Assembly: GCF_003762835.1 (NCBI RefSeq)
Contig: NZ_RJWA01000004.1
Coordinates: forward strand, 453,888 to 517,887
Direction: 5' to 3'
From: Micromonospora sp. HM5-17
GTDB lineage: Bacteria; Actinomycetota; Actinomycetes; Mycobacteriales; Micromonosporaceae
DNA length: 64,000 nucleotides
Below are positions 6,857 through 15,966 of the stretch, piece by piece. The stretch's first letter is position 1, and each line of letters opens with the position of its first letter. The notes beneath the pieces were generated by a model. That model saw only the letters and a list, made by a program, of their open reading frames with translations. It did no database searches and had not been told where the DNA came from. The position numbers and the translations under genes were made by a program.

Positions 6857-9847
6857 ATGTCCCGTCCCCCCTCGCGCCCGAGACGTCTTGTCGCGCTCCT
6901 CAGTGCCGCCCTCCTCGCGCCGGCGGTCGCCGTCGGGCTGGCGCCCGGCGCCGCGCACGCGGCGGACCTGCCACCCCAGGAGCCCGGTGTCACACTGCGG
7001 ACGTACGACGTGCGCGTGCCGCTGACCGCGATCTGCACGCTCAAGCCCGGCCAGACCCCGAACGTCGACAAGCTGATGCCGGTCATCGACTGGCACACCG
7101 CGGCCGACTTCGGCTTCGAGGACAACTTCGTCACGCACGCCCTCGGCAACATCAACATTCCCGCCGCTGGTGCGTACACGTTCCGGTTGACCAGCGACGA
7201 CGGCTCGCGGCTCTACATCGACGACGCGCTGGTGATCGACCACGACGGGCTACACGGTGCCACGTCGAAGGATGGCACGGTCACGCTGACCGAGGGCTAC
7301 CACGCGCTGCGGGTGGAGTACTTCGAGGCGGGCGGCGGCCAGCAGCTAACCCTCTCGTGGCAGCCACCGGGCGCGTCGGACTTCGCCGTGGTGCCCAACT
7401 CGGTGCTGAGCACGGACGCCGGGGTCGTCCGGGTCACCGCGCCCGGATTCAAGGCCTGCCAGGGCATGTCCGACGCGCCGGGGGACGGCCTTCCGCTGGA
7501 CGCGGTCCACCCCAACTACACCCTTACCGACCTGCGGCCCGCCGGCTTCGAGCCGCAGGTGACCGGGATGGCGTGGACCGCCGACGGCCGGCTGGTCATC
7601 TCCACCTGGGGCGGATCCGACCAGGTGCAGGGCGAGGTGTACATCCTGGACAACGTGACCGGCGACACCGGTCCCGACCAGGTCACGTACCGGAGGGTCG
7701 CCAGCGGGCTCAGGGAACCGATGGGGGTCGCGGTCGTCGACGGCACCATCTACGTGTCGCAGAAACACGAGCTGACCGAGCTGCGCGACACCGACGGCGA
7801 CGAGGTCGCCGATGAGTACCGCACCGTGGCCACCTGGCCGTTCGGCGGCAACTTCCACGAGTTCGCGTTCGGCCTGCTCTACCGGGGCGGCAACTTCTAC
7901 CTCAACCTCTCGGTGGCGATCAACCTCGGCGGCGCCACCACCGACCCGCAACCGGCGCCGAACCGGGGCACCAGCATCGTGGTGAACCGACGCACCGGCA
8001 AGGTCAGCTACGTCGCCGGCGGCCTGCGTACGCCCAACGGCATCGGCTGGGGCCCGGACAACGCCCTCTACGTCACCGACAACCAGGGCGGCTGGCTGCC
8101 CGCGTCCAAGCTCGTCCGCATCGAACAGGACCGCTTCTTCAACCACTACACCAACCCCGCCGGCCCGTTCGACGACAACCCGGTGACCAGGCCCGTGCTC
8201 TGGCTGCCGCAGAACGAGATCGCCAACTCGCCGAGCACGCCGGTGCTGCTCAAGAAGGGGCCGTTCCGTGGGCAGCTGCTGATCGGTGACGTCACCTACG
8301 GCGGCCTGCAGCGGGCGTACCTGGAGGAGGTGGACGGCGTGCAGCAGGGTGCGGTGTTCCGCCACAGCCAGGGCCTGGAGGCGGGCGTCAACGAGGTCTC
8401 CATCGGGCCGGACGGCGCCATCTACGTCGGCGGCCTGGGCGCCGGCGGCAACTGGGGCCAGCCCGGCAAGCTCACCTACGGACTCCAGAAGCTGACCCCG
8501 AACGGCACCAGCACCTTCGACATGAAGGCGATGCGTGCCACCCGGACCGGGTTCACGATCGAGTACACCCGGCCGCTCTCCACGGCGACGATCCAGAACA
8601 TCGCGCGCGGCTACCGCCTGAGCCAGTGGCGGTACGCGCCGACCCCGGCGTACGGCGGTCCCAAGGTGGACGAGGAGCAGCTGACCGTCACCGGGGTGAG
8701 GGTCTCCGCCGACCGCAAGAAGGTGACGCTGACCGTCCCCGGCCTCAAGCGCGACCGGGTCGTGCACCTGCGCTCACCGCGCCCGTTCACCGCGGCCAAC
8801 GGTGAGGAGCTGTGGAGCACCGAGGCGTGGTACACGCTCAACGAGATTCCCGGACCCCAGCCGGACCGGGTCTTCTACGAGGCCGAGGAGGGGCACCGGA
8901 AGGGCTCCGCCGACATCGACACCGAGCACGCCGGCTTCTCGGGCGTGGGCTTCGTCGACGGGTTTGGCTCGCTGAACGCCTCCACCACGGTGCACGTCGA
9001 GGTCTCCAGGGCCGGGGAGTACGAGGTCGGGCTCCGCTACAGCAACGGCCCCCACCCGTTCCAGGGCGACAAGACGATCAGCATCTACGTCAACGGTCGC
9101 AAGGTGCGGCAGACGGTGCTGCCCTCGACCATCACCTGGAAGGAGTGGGCCACCAAGACCGAGCTGCTCACGTTGCGTCGGGGCATCAACGCGATCGAGT
9201 ACCGGGTTGACGCCCCCGACACCGGGCACGTCAACCTGGACCTGGTCACGGTACGCAAGCCGGGCGAGCGAATCGTCCTGTTCGACGGGATCGACCTCTC
9301 GGAGTGGCAGCACACCGACGGCCGTACCGCGAGCTGGGCGAAGGTCGAGGGCGGGGCGATGGAGGTCCGCGACGGCGACCTGCGTACCAAGCAGGCGTTC
9401 GGCGACTTCCGGCTGCACGTCGAGTTCAAGGTGCCGCTGCTGCCGCCGGACGTCACCGGCCAGGACCGCGGCAACAGCGGGGTCTACCTCCAGGAGCGGT
9501 ACGAGATCCAGGTGCTGGACTCGTACGGCGACCCGACGCTGGACACCAACGAGGCCGGCGCCATCTATCTCCAGAAGGCGCCCGACGTCAACGCCGCGAC
9601 GCCTCCGGAAACGTGGCAGACCTACGACATCGAGTACCGCGCAGCCCGCTACGACAGCACCGGAACCAAAATCGACAATGCCCGGGTGACCGTGATCTGG
9701 AACGGTGTGCTCGTTCACGACGACGTCGCCATAACCGGCCCGACGGGCGGCAGCATCCCCGAAGGTCCGGCGACGGGGTCCATCCGACTCCAGGATCACC
9801 AGAACGCCGTGCAGTACCGCAATATCTGGATTGAGCCGCTGACCTGA
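6857..9847 (+). CDS. Secreted PA14 / beta-propeller / CBM / DUF1080 protein
   Basis: 996 residues from ATG 6857, with GGAGG five bases upstream. A signal peptide (about 1-34, ending AHAA) is followed by a PA14-like domain (about 50-175; FRLTSDDGSRLYIDDALVID), a six-bladed propeller of the sugar/sorbosone-dehydrogenase type (about 200-575; NGIGWGPDNALYVTDNQG), a CBM6/malectin-like domain (about 670-795), and a C-terminal DUF1080 domain (about 800-996; LFDGIDLSEW, NSGVYLQERYEIQVLDS). DUF1080 proteins are linked to hydrolysis of 3-keto-sugars, and the propeller may act on the same substrate, so the protein could join two steps of extracellular glycoside breakdown. That pairing is inference. The gene stands alone and is closed by a strong hairpin. 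Confidence 0.85.
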   Translation: MSRPPSRPRRLVALLSAALLAPAVAVGLAPGAAHAADLPPQEPGVTLRTYDVRVPLTAICTLKPGQTPNVDKLMPVIDWHTAADFGFEDNFVTHALGNINIPAAGAYTFRLTSDDGSRLYIDDALVIDHDGLHGATSKDGTVTLTEGYHALRVEYFEAGGGQQLTLSWQPPGASDFAVVPNSVLSTDAGVVRVTAPGFKACQGMSDAPGDGLPLDAVHPNYTLTDLRPAGFEPQVTGMAWTADGRLVISTWGGSDQVQGEVYILDNVTGDTGPDQVTYRRVASGLREPMGVAVVDGTIYVSQKHELTELRDTDGDEVADEYRTVATWPFGGNFHEFAFGLLYRGGNFYLNLSVAINLGGATTDPQPAPNRGTSIVVNRRTGKVSYVAGGLRTPNGIGWGPDNALYVTDNQGGWLPASKLVRIEQDRFFNHYTNPAGPFDDNPVTRPVLWLPQNEIANSPSTPVLLKKGPFRGQLLIGDVTYGGLQRAYLEEVDGVQQGAVFRHSQGLEAGVNEVSIGPDGAIYVGGLGAGGNWGQPGKLTYGLQKLTPNGTSTFDMKAMRATRTGFTIEYTRPLSTATIQNIARGYRLSQWRYAPTPAYGGPKVDEEQLTVTGVRVSADRKKVTLTVPGLKRDRVVHLRSPRPFTAANGEELWSTEAWYTLNEIPGPQPDRVFYEAEEGHRKGSADIDTEHAGFSGVGFVDGFGSLNASTTVHVEVSRAGEYEVGLRYSNGPHPFQGDKTISIYVNGRKVRQTVLPSTITWKEWATKTELLTLRRGINAIEYRVDAPDTGHVNLDLVTVRKPGERIVLFDGIDLSEWQHTDGRTASWAKVEGGAMEVRDGDLRTKQAFGDFRLHVEFKVPLLPPDVTGQDRGNSGVYLQERYEIQVLDSYGDPTLDTNEAGAIYLQKAPDVNAATPPETWQTYDIEYRAARYDSTGTKIDNARVTVIWNGVLVHDDVAITGPTGGSIPEGPATGSIRLQDHQNAVQYRNIWIEPLT

Positions 9848-9862
9848 GCGGCGTACCGGACG

Positions 9863-9892
9863 GTGCCGGGTCGGGGTGACCCGACCCGGCAC
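9863..9892 (+). terminator. Strong hairpin terminator
   Basis: Perfect 13-base arms GTGCCGGGTCGGG and CCCGACCCGGCAC around a GTGA loop, 15 bases past the stop at 9847. It separates the DUF1080 gene from the exopolysaccharide operon. Confidence 0.8.
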
Positions 9893-10103
9893 GTCGCGTT
9901 GTCGGGTGGGCAGGCAGACCGCGCCACCACCGGAGGTGTCGGCGCGGACACCCGGGCGATGAATCCAATTTGGACAGTCCGCTCCACCCGGACAAGTACG
10001 GGCAGACCCGTGTTGGCCGGAACGGCGATGACCGGTACCCTGCGGACGGCCCAGGTGTAGACCGCACGGCCCACATTTTGCCGAGGTATCGACAGGAGAC
10101 ACC

Positions 10104-12206
10104 GTGCCGCCCGCAGAAGTCGTTCCGATGTTCAGCCCGGAGCTCCGCCGCACACTCGGCCGGCTGCTCGCCCTCACCCTCATGCTGACCATTGGGCTCG
10201 TCGCCACGCCGGCACACGCGGCGACCAACCTCGTGCAAAACCCGGGACTGGAAATCGTCGGCTCCGACGGTTTTCCGGTCTGCTGGGAGCGCTCCGGGCA
10301 CGGCGACAACACGTTCACCATCGGCACCACGACCGACGCGCACAGCGGCAGCCGGGCGATGCGGGTCACCATCACCGAGCTGACCAACGGCGACCGCAAG
10401 GCAATGATGCTGGAAAACGCCGAGTGCGCTCCGCGCGTCGAGGTCGGCCACCAATACGATCTTTCGGTCTGGTACAAGTCGACCACCGCGGCCAACGCGG
10501 TCACGCTCTTCCGCCACGACACCGAGCTCGGCTGGCAGTACTGGCTGGACCCGGCGACGCTGCCGGCGACCGGCACGTGGCAGCAGAAGGTGGTGCGCAC
10601 GCCCCCGATCCCGGCCAACACCGACCAGATCACCTGGGGCGTCAGCATCTACAGCACCGGCACGCTCACCACCGACGACTACTCGATGGTCGACGTGAGC
10701 GTGCCGACGCCGACGCCGAGTGGCTGCACCGACGCCATCGGCTGCACCAGGGGCAAGTGGCAGGTGATGCCGTACGAGGCGACGGTGCGCGGCATCCACG
10801 CGGTGATGCTGCACAACGGCAAGGTGCTGCTCGTCGCGGGCTCCGGTAACGACCCCAGCGCCTTTGCCGCCGGCACGTTCAAGACCGCCGTGTACGACCC
10901 GACGAACGGCACCTTCACCGACGTCCCCACACCCGCGGACCTGTTCTGCGCCGGGCACGTGCAGCTGCGCGACGGCCGCGTGCTCGTGATGGGCGGCAAC
11001 AAGGACTACCCGAGCGCCGACGGTACCGTGGGCTACAAGGGCCTGCGCAACTCGTACATCTTCGACCCGGCGACCAACCGGTACGTCCGGACCAACGACA
11101 TGCTCGCCGGCCACTGGTACCCGTCGGCCACCATCCTCGGCAACGGCGACGTCCTCTCGCTCGGCGGCCTCGGTGAGGACTCGACCGGCACCACGACCAC
11201 CGACTACTTCAGCTCGGCAGAGCAGCGCTGGCTGTCGATGAACGAGGTGAAGCAGACCTGGTCGTGGTGGGGCCTCTACCCGGCGATGGTGCTGATGCAG
11301 GACGGTCGGCTCTTCTACACCGGCAGCCACACGTTCGGCATGGGCCTGCCGGGCAGCGGCGCCTCCATCTACGACTACGCCACCGGCACCATCACCGACG
11401 TGCCCGGCCTGCGGCGCAAGGACGAGCGCGACCAGTCGATGAGCGTGCTGCTCCCACCGGCGCAGGACCAGCGGGTGCTCACGGTCGGTGGCGGTAACGG
11501 TGACATCGGCGCGACCGCGCACCGGCTGACCGACATCATCGACCTCAAGGCCGCCAACCCGCGGTACGAGCCGGGGCCGCTGCTGCCGCAGGGCACCCTC
11601 ACCGGCGGCGTGCCGCAGAGCGGTGACCAGGGCAAGATGTACGTCTCGCTCGTGCTGCTGCCGGACGGCACCGTCTTCGAGACCGGCGGTGCGTTGCACA
11701 ACCGGGCCGACCCGGTCTTCGAGGCGTCGATCTTCGACCCGACCACCAACACGTTCCGCGCGGGCATGGCCACCGACCCGGTGCCGCGTACCTACCACTC
11801 CTCGGCGTTCCTGCTGCCCGACGGGCGGGTCATGGCGGTCGGCGACAACCCCGGCAACGGGTCGTTCGACACCCGCATCTCCATCTACTCGCCGCCGTAC
11901 CTCTTCAAGGGTCCCCGGCCGCAGATCCGGTCCGTGGCCAGCACCACCTGGGCGTACGGCAGCACCCAGCGGATCACCGTCAACTCGCCGGTGACCCGGG
12001 CGTCGCTGATCCGTCCGGCGGCCGTCACCCACTCGTCCGACCCCAACCAGCGCTTCGTCGAGCTGCCCATGACGGTCAAGGGCACCAACACCATCGACCT
12101 GAACGTGACGAGCAACCCCAACCTGGCCCCGCCCGGGTGGTACATGCTCTTCGTGCACAACGCCAACGGCGTCCCGTCCGTGGCGAAGTGGGTCAAGCTC
12201 GGATGA
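10104..12206 (+). CDS. GlxA-like radical copper oxidase with N-terminal binding module
   Basis: 700 residues from GTG 10104 (AGGAGA five bases upstream; ATG 10128 is a weaker choice). After a signal sequence (about 12-40), a carbohydrate-binding-like domain (about 42-205) precedes a Kelch propeller and a C-terminal Ig-like domain. The galactose-oxidase cofactor set is complete: Cys282 (LFCAGH) and Tyr339 (HWYPSAT) for the thioether crosslink, Tyr564-His565 (RTYHSSAFLLPDG) and His643 (VTHSSDPNQ) as copper ligands. In Streptomyces GlxA oxidises the polymer made by CslA and is needed for tip glycan deposition and development. The following genes here fit the same system. Substrate specificity cannot be read from sequence. 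Confidence 0.9.
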   Translation: MPPAEVVPMFSPELRRTLGRLLALTLMLTIGLVATPAHAATNLVQNPGLEIVGSDGFPVCWERSGHGDNTFTIGTTTDAHSGSRAMRVTITELTNGDRKAMMLENAECAPRVEVGHQYDLSVWYKSTTAANAVTLFRHDTELGWQYWLDPATLPATGTWQQKVVRTPPIPANTDQITWGVSIYSTGTLTTDDYSMVDVSVPTPTPSGCTDAIGCTRGKWQVMPYEATVRGIHAVMLHNGKVLLVAGSGNDPSAFAAGTFKTAVYDPTNGTFTDVPTPADLFCAGHVQLRDGRVLVMGGNKDYPSADGTVGYKGLRNSYIFDPATNRYVRTNDMLAGHWYPSATILGNGDVLSLGGLGEDSTGTTTTDYFSSAEQRWLSMNEVKQTWSWWGLYPAMVLMQDGRLFYTGSHTFGMGLPGSGASIYDYATGTITDVPGLRRKDERDQSMSVLLPPAQDQRVLTVGGGNGDIGATAHRLTDIIDLKAANPRYEPGPLLPQGTLTGGVPQSGDQGKMYVSLVLLPDGTVFETGGALHNRADPVFEASIFDPTTNTFRAGMATDPVPRTYHSSAFLLPDGRVMAVGDNPGNGSFDTRISIYSPPYLFKGPRPQIRSVASTTWAYGSTQRITVNSPVTRASLIRPAAVTHSSDPNQRFVELPMTVKGTNTIDLNVTSNPNLAPPGWYMLFVHNANGVPSVAKWVKLG

Positions 12207-12751
12207 GGCGCCCGTACCAGGCCCTCGCCCGCTGGCTGGGGGCGCGGAGCCGGCGTGCCCGCGTCGGCATCGGAGTGGGACTCGCGGTGGTCGCGGTGCT
12301 CGCGGCGGGCGCCGCCGTGCTGCTGGTCGGCGGAGGCGCCGGCGACCCTCACTGGCGCGACGGCACCCCGGCCGCGGCCCCGACCCCTGAGCCGACGACG
12401 GAGCGCGCCGACACGCCGGGGGCGAGGCGGGACCGTGACGTCGGCCCGACGGGGCCGACGGGGTCGCCGCCGCCGTACGTGCACTCCTTCGCCCAGCAGC
12501 CCGGCGTCACGCCGCGGACGCCGCTGCCGTCGCCCACCGCCGGCCTCAAGATCGACGAGGGGACGGACGGCTGCGACCACGCGTACGGCGACCGGAACGT
12601 CTGCGTGCCGTGGACGTTTCCGGACGGTGTGACCGACAAGTGCGGCTGGCTGCGCGAGCGGGGATACGAGCCGCTCCGGATCACCGGCGGGCGTGACCGG
12701 CACGGTCTGGACCGCAACGGCGACGGAATCGCGTGTGGCGCCGGGGACTGA
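12203..12751 (+). CDS. Membrane-anchored protein with Excalibur-like Ca-binding end
   Basis: 182 residues. The ATG overlaps the oxidase stop codon (ATGA), so the two are translationally coupled. An Arg-rich start is followed by one transmembrane helix (about 23-46), then a Pro/Thr-rich spacer, then a Cys-containing domain ending DRNGDGIACG, the DxDxDGxxC signature of Excalibur domains in Gram-positive surface proteins. It may tether or assist the copper oxidase at the cell surface, which is inferred from coupling alone. Confidence 0.75.
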   Translation: MRRPYQALARWLGARSRRARVGIGVGLAVVAVLAAGAAVLLVGGGAGDPHWRDGTPAAAPTPEPTTERADTPGARRDRDVGPTGPTGSPPPYVHSFAQQPGVTPRTPLPSPTAGLKIDEGTDGCDHAYGDRNVCVPWTFPDGVTDKCGWLRERGYEPLRITGGRDRHGLDRNGDGIACGAGD

Positions 12752-12830
12752 CCGAGTTACCTGCCCGACAAGAGGATTTTTTCGTGCCGATGCTGGTTCT
12801 ATCCTGCTCCGATGATGAGGGCCTGCTCCA

Positions 12831-14411
12831 ATGATTAGGGCCGCTCGTCCGCGGCTTCCGGTGGCGACCCCCAACGGTCAGGTGTACATCCCCCTGCCTC
12901 GTCGAGTAGGCCTGGTGGAGACACCGTCGCCCGAGGCGGACGCCACCATGGTGCTGCCGAAGTCGCCGACCGAGGAGGAGGCCGAGCGCCGGCGGCGCCG
13001 CGAGGCCTGGCAGCGCCGGATCGCCTGGGGCGCACCGGCCCTGGTGACGCTGGTGCTGTGTGTCATCGGCCTGACCAGGCCGGGGCTGTGGGCCGACGAA
13101 CTGGCCACCTGGGGTATCACCACGGTGTCGTGGCCGGAGCTGTGGCGCCAGCTCGAGGGCACCGATGCGAGCATCGGCCCGTACTACGTGCTGATCCGGG
13201 TCTGGACGACGGTCCTCGGCGACTCCGACCTGTCGTTGCGCCTGCCGTCGCTGTTCGCGATGGTCGGCGCCGCCGCGGTCGTCGGGCTGATCGGCATCCG
13301 CCTCGGCTCACCCCGGATCGGTCTGTTCGCCGGGCTCACCTTCGCGATCCTGCCGATCACCACCCGCTTCGGTCAGGAGGCCCGGCCGTACGCGTTGGCC
13401 ACGCTCGCCGCGGCCGTGGCCACGCTGCTCCTGATCCGCATGCTGGAGGGGTTCACGCTCGGCATCGCGCTCCTCTACGCGGCCGCCGTCACCGCGCTGG
13501 GCCTGATGCACCTCGTCGCGCTGCTGATGCTCGCCGCGCACGGGTTGGCCGTGCTCCTGACGAAGCGGAAGCTGCTGTGGCGGTGGACACCGAGCGCCTT
13601 CGCCGGCCTGATCCCGCTCATCCCGATCATCGTGATCGGACGCCGGCAGCAGGGCAGCCAGATCGGGTGGATCCCCTTCACCGACCTGCACCAGATCGAG
13701 GCGTACGGCCTGGAGTTCTTCGGCGGCGCGCTGATCGGCGGGGCGGTGCTCGCCCTCGGCGTGGCGGCGGTCTCCCGCGAACGGGGTGCCGTGGTGGCGA
13801 TCACCCTCGGCGTCGTGCCGGTGGGGCTGCTCATGGCGCTCGGCGCGGTCACGCACATCTGGCAGCAGCGGTACGTGCTCTACACGATCGTCGGTTGGGC
13901 CGTGCTCGTCGGCCTCCTCCTCGCCCGGCGCGGGCTGCTCGCGGCGGGCGCGACCATGGCCGCGCTGGCCGTGCTCGCCCTGCCCGGCCAGGTCGAGGTG
14001 CGCAAGCCCTCGTTCCGGTACCAGGACACGAAGGCGGTCGTGGCGTTGATCGAGCGCAACCTCCAGCCCGGCGACGGCATCGTCTACGGGCTCGCCGACC
14101 GCGGACCCGGGGCGCTCAACCGGGACATCATCGCCCACTACCTGCCGCCGGACCGCCGCCCCATCGACCTGCTCGTCGACCGCCCGATGCGGACCGACGG
14201 GTGGATGGTGGCGAGTGAACACCAGGACGTGGCGGCCCGGCTCGGCGAGACCCGGCGGATCTGGGTACTGCGTCTGGGCGAGTACGGCGATCCCCTGGAT
14301 GAGCTTGACGGAACGAAGAAAGACGTCCTGAAGGAACGTTACGACATCGCGGGCAGTTGGTGGACCACCGGCTACACCGTGGCGTTGCTGACCCGGAAGG
14401 ACCCGGGGTGA
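12831..14411 (+). CDS. Polytopic GT-C glycosyltransferase (PMT/ArnT-like)
   Basis: 526 residues. A charged cytoplasmic lead (about 1-65, with EEEAERRRRREAW) is followed by about nine to ten hydrophobic segments. The first loop carries GLWADELATW, the acidic DE motif expected of GT-C enzymes that use polyprenyl-phosphate sugars. Such enzymes transfer a single sugar on the outer face of the membrane. The ATG at 12831 lacks a good ribosome-binding site, and the true start may be further in (Met40). The stop overlaps the next gene's GTG by GTGA. Placed between the oxidase and the GT2 synthase, it may add side groups to the exported polymer. Confidence 0.75.
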   Translation: MIRAARPRLPVATPNGQVYIPLPRRVGLVETPSPEADATMVLPKSPTEEEAERRRRREAWQRRIAWGAPALVTLVLCVIGLTRPGLWADELATWGITTVSWPELWRQLEGTDASIGPYYVLIRVWTTVLGDSDLSLRLPSLFAMVGAAAVVGLIGIRLGSPRIGLFAGLTFAILPITTRFGQEARPYALATLAAAVATLLLIRMLEGFTLGIALLYAAAVTALGLMHLVALLMLAAHGLAVLLTKRKLLWRWTPSAFAGLIPLIPIIVIGRRQQGSQIGWIPFTDLHQIEAYGLEFFGGALIGGAVLALGVAAVSRERGAVVAITLGVVPVGLLMALGAVTHIWQQRYVLYTIVGWAVLVGLLLARRGLLAAGATMAALAVLALPGQVEVRKPSFRYQDTKAVVALIERNLQPGDGIVYGLADRGPGALNRDIIAHYLPPDRRPIDLLVDRPMRTDGWMVASEHQDVAARLGETRRIWVLRLGEYGDPLDELDGTKKDVLKERYDIAGSWWTTGYTVALLTRKDPG

Positions 14412-15955
14412 CCACACACGTCGCCGCCTCGCGACGCGACGAGCCGGGCGAGCGGACCCAGATCATCCCACGCCAGCGCACCGGCGAGACCTACGCCGGT
14501 GAGACGCACGTCCTGCCCGCGGTCCGGATGCCGATCACCCCGCGGGCGACCACGATGTTGCAGCGGCACGCCGGGTGGCTGCCGCGGATCTGGCCGCTCG
14601 TGGTGTGGTTCGTCGTCATCCTCGGCGTCACGCTCGGGCTGAGCGTCAAGTCGACCGGGCCGCTCGGCCCGGTGGTGACCGTCGTCTGGACGTACCCGGT
14701 GATCGGCACCGTCATCGGGGTGGCCGGTGCGCTCATCACCCGGCGGCGGCTGCGCCGGGATCGGCTCACCGCCGCCGACGACCAGATCATCCAGTGCCGG
14801 GACCGGCTCGTGGTGGTGGTGCCGACCATCGGCCGGAACGACACCTACCCGGCGCTCGACCGGGTCGTCCGCTCGTACATCACGTACCTGCCGGAATGCT
14901 TCCCGAAGCTGCGGGTCGACGTCCTCATCGAGGAGGGCTGCGAGGCGGCGGAGAAGATTTACAAGCTGGGCGAGATCAGCCGGTACATCCGGGTCATCAC
15001 GGTGCCCGAGAGCTACCACACGGTCAACGGCACCAAGTTCAAGTCCCGCGCCAACAACTACGCCCACGAGCTGCGCATCGCCCAGCAGGAGGACCGGGAC
15101 GACGTCTGGGTGCTGCACATGGACGACGACACCGGCGTGGGGCTGGACACCGCGATCGCGCTCGCCCGCCTCATCGAGCAGCAGCGCGCCCTCGGCGACC
15201 GGGCCTGCCATCTCGCCCAGGGCATCCTCACCTATCCGCGCGAGAACGCCCGCAACCGGCTCACCTGGCTCGCCGACGCGAGTCGGCCGGTCGCGGACGT
15301 GACGGTGTACTCGGCGTTCACCGGCGGCGGCTATCCGCTGGCCGGCGTGCACGGTGAACTCCTGCTCGTCCGCGCCTCGGTCGAGGCCGAGATCGGTTGG
15401 GACTTCGGCCCGGAGGCGATCGTCGAGGACGCCCAGTTCGCGCTGATCTTCAGCCGGCGGTACCCCGGGCGCAGCGCGTGGTTCGCGGGCCGGTGCTACG
15501 GCGCCTCGCCGGCCACCGTGCGTGACTTCTTCCGCCAGCGGGAGCGGTGGGCGTGGGGCCTGATCGGGCTGGCGCTCGACGACCGGATCCCGCTGCGCGA
15601 CCGGCTCTACATCGGCTACTCGACGTTGACCTGGGTGATCAGCCCGTTCCAGCACCTCGGCGCCATCATGCTGCTGGGCTGGGTGCTCGGGTCGTACGAC
15701 ACCGTGCCGGTCACCCTCTGGGTGCTCCCGATCTGGGCGCTCAACATGGCGTACGCGATCTGGCTCTACTCGGAGGGTCTGCGAATCAACGTGAGCGTCT
15801 CCCGCCGGGCGACGTACCGGTGGTGGGAGAGGATAGCCGTGATCCTGCTCGTCCCGGTCTTCTCGCTGATGGAGGGGATCGGCGCGATCCGTGGCCTGAT
15901 CCGCCACCTGCGCGGCGGGCAACAGCAGTTCGTCGTGATCGCCAAGCCGGTGTGA
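14408..15955 (+). CDS. Cellulose-synthase-like GT2 (CslA-type)
   Basis: 515 residues from GTG 14408 (GGAAGGA upstream, GTGA overlap with the previous gene). Two N-terminal membrane helices (about 65-110) lead into a processive GT2 catalytic domain with VVVVPTIGRND, the metal-binding MDDDTG motif, VEDAQF as the catalytic Asp region, and RQRERWAWGL in place of Q(Q/R)xRW. Further membrane helices follow (about 400-500). Such enzymes polymerise NDP-sugars and thread the chain through the membrane. In Streptomyces, CslA works with GlxA and a hydrolase; here the oxidase lies upstream and a hydrolase downstream in one run of genes. No PilZ domain is visible. Confidence 0.88.
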   Translation: MTTHVAASRRDEPGERTQIIPRQRTGETYAGETHVLPAVRMPITPRATTMLQRHAGWLPRIWPLVVWFVVILGVTLGLSVKSTGPLGPVVTVVWTYPVIGTVIGVAGALITRRRLRRDRLTAADDQIIQCRDRLVVVVPTIGRNDTYPALDRVVRSYITYLPECFPKLRVDVLIEEGCEAAEKIYKLGEISRYIRVITVPESYHTVNGTKFKSRANNYAHELRIAQQEDRDDVWVLHMDDDTGVGLDTAIALARLIEQQRALGDRACHLAQGILTYPRENARNRLTWLADASRPVADVTVYSAFTGGGYPLAGVHGELLLVRASVEAEIGWDFGPEAIVEDAQFALIFSRRYPGRSAWFAGRCYGASPATVRDFFRQRERWAWGLIGLALDDRIPLRDRLYIGYSTLTWVISPFQHLGAIMLLGWVLGSYDTVPVTLWVLPIWALNMAYAIWLYSEGLRINVSVSRRATYRWWERIAVILLVPVFSLMEGIGAIRGLIRHLRGGQQQFVVIAKPV

Positions 15956-15966
15956 GGACGGTCGGC

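Noticed and set aside
9588..12158. Long minus-strand frame over the copper oxidase
   Set aside because: Shadow of the GlxA-like gene: no domain, and His/Arg/Val/Gly-rich composition typical of antisense frames in high-GC DNA.
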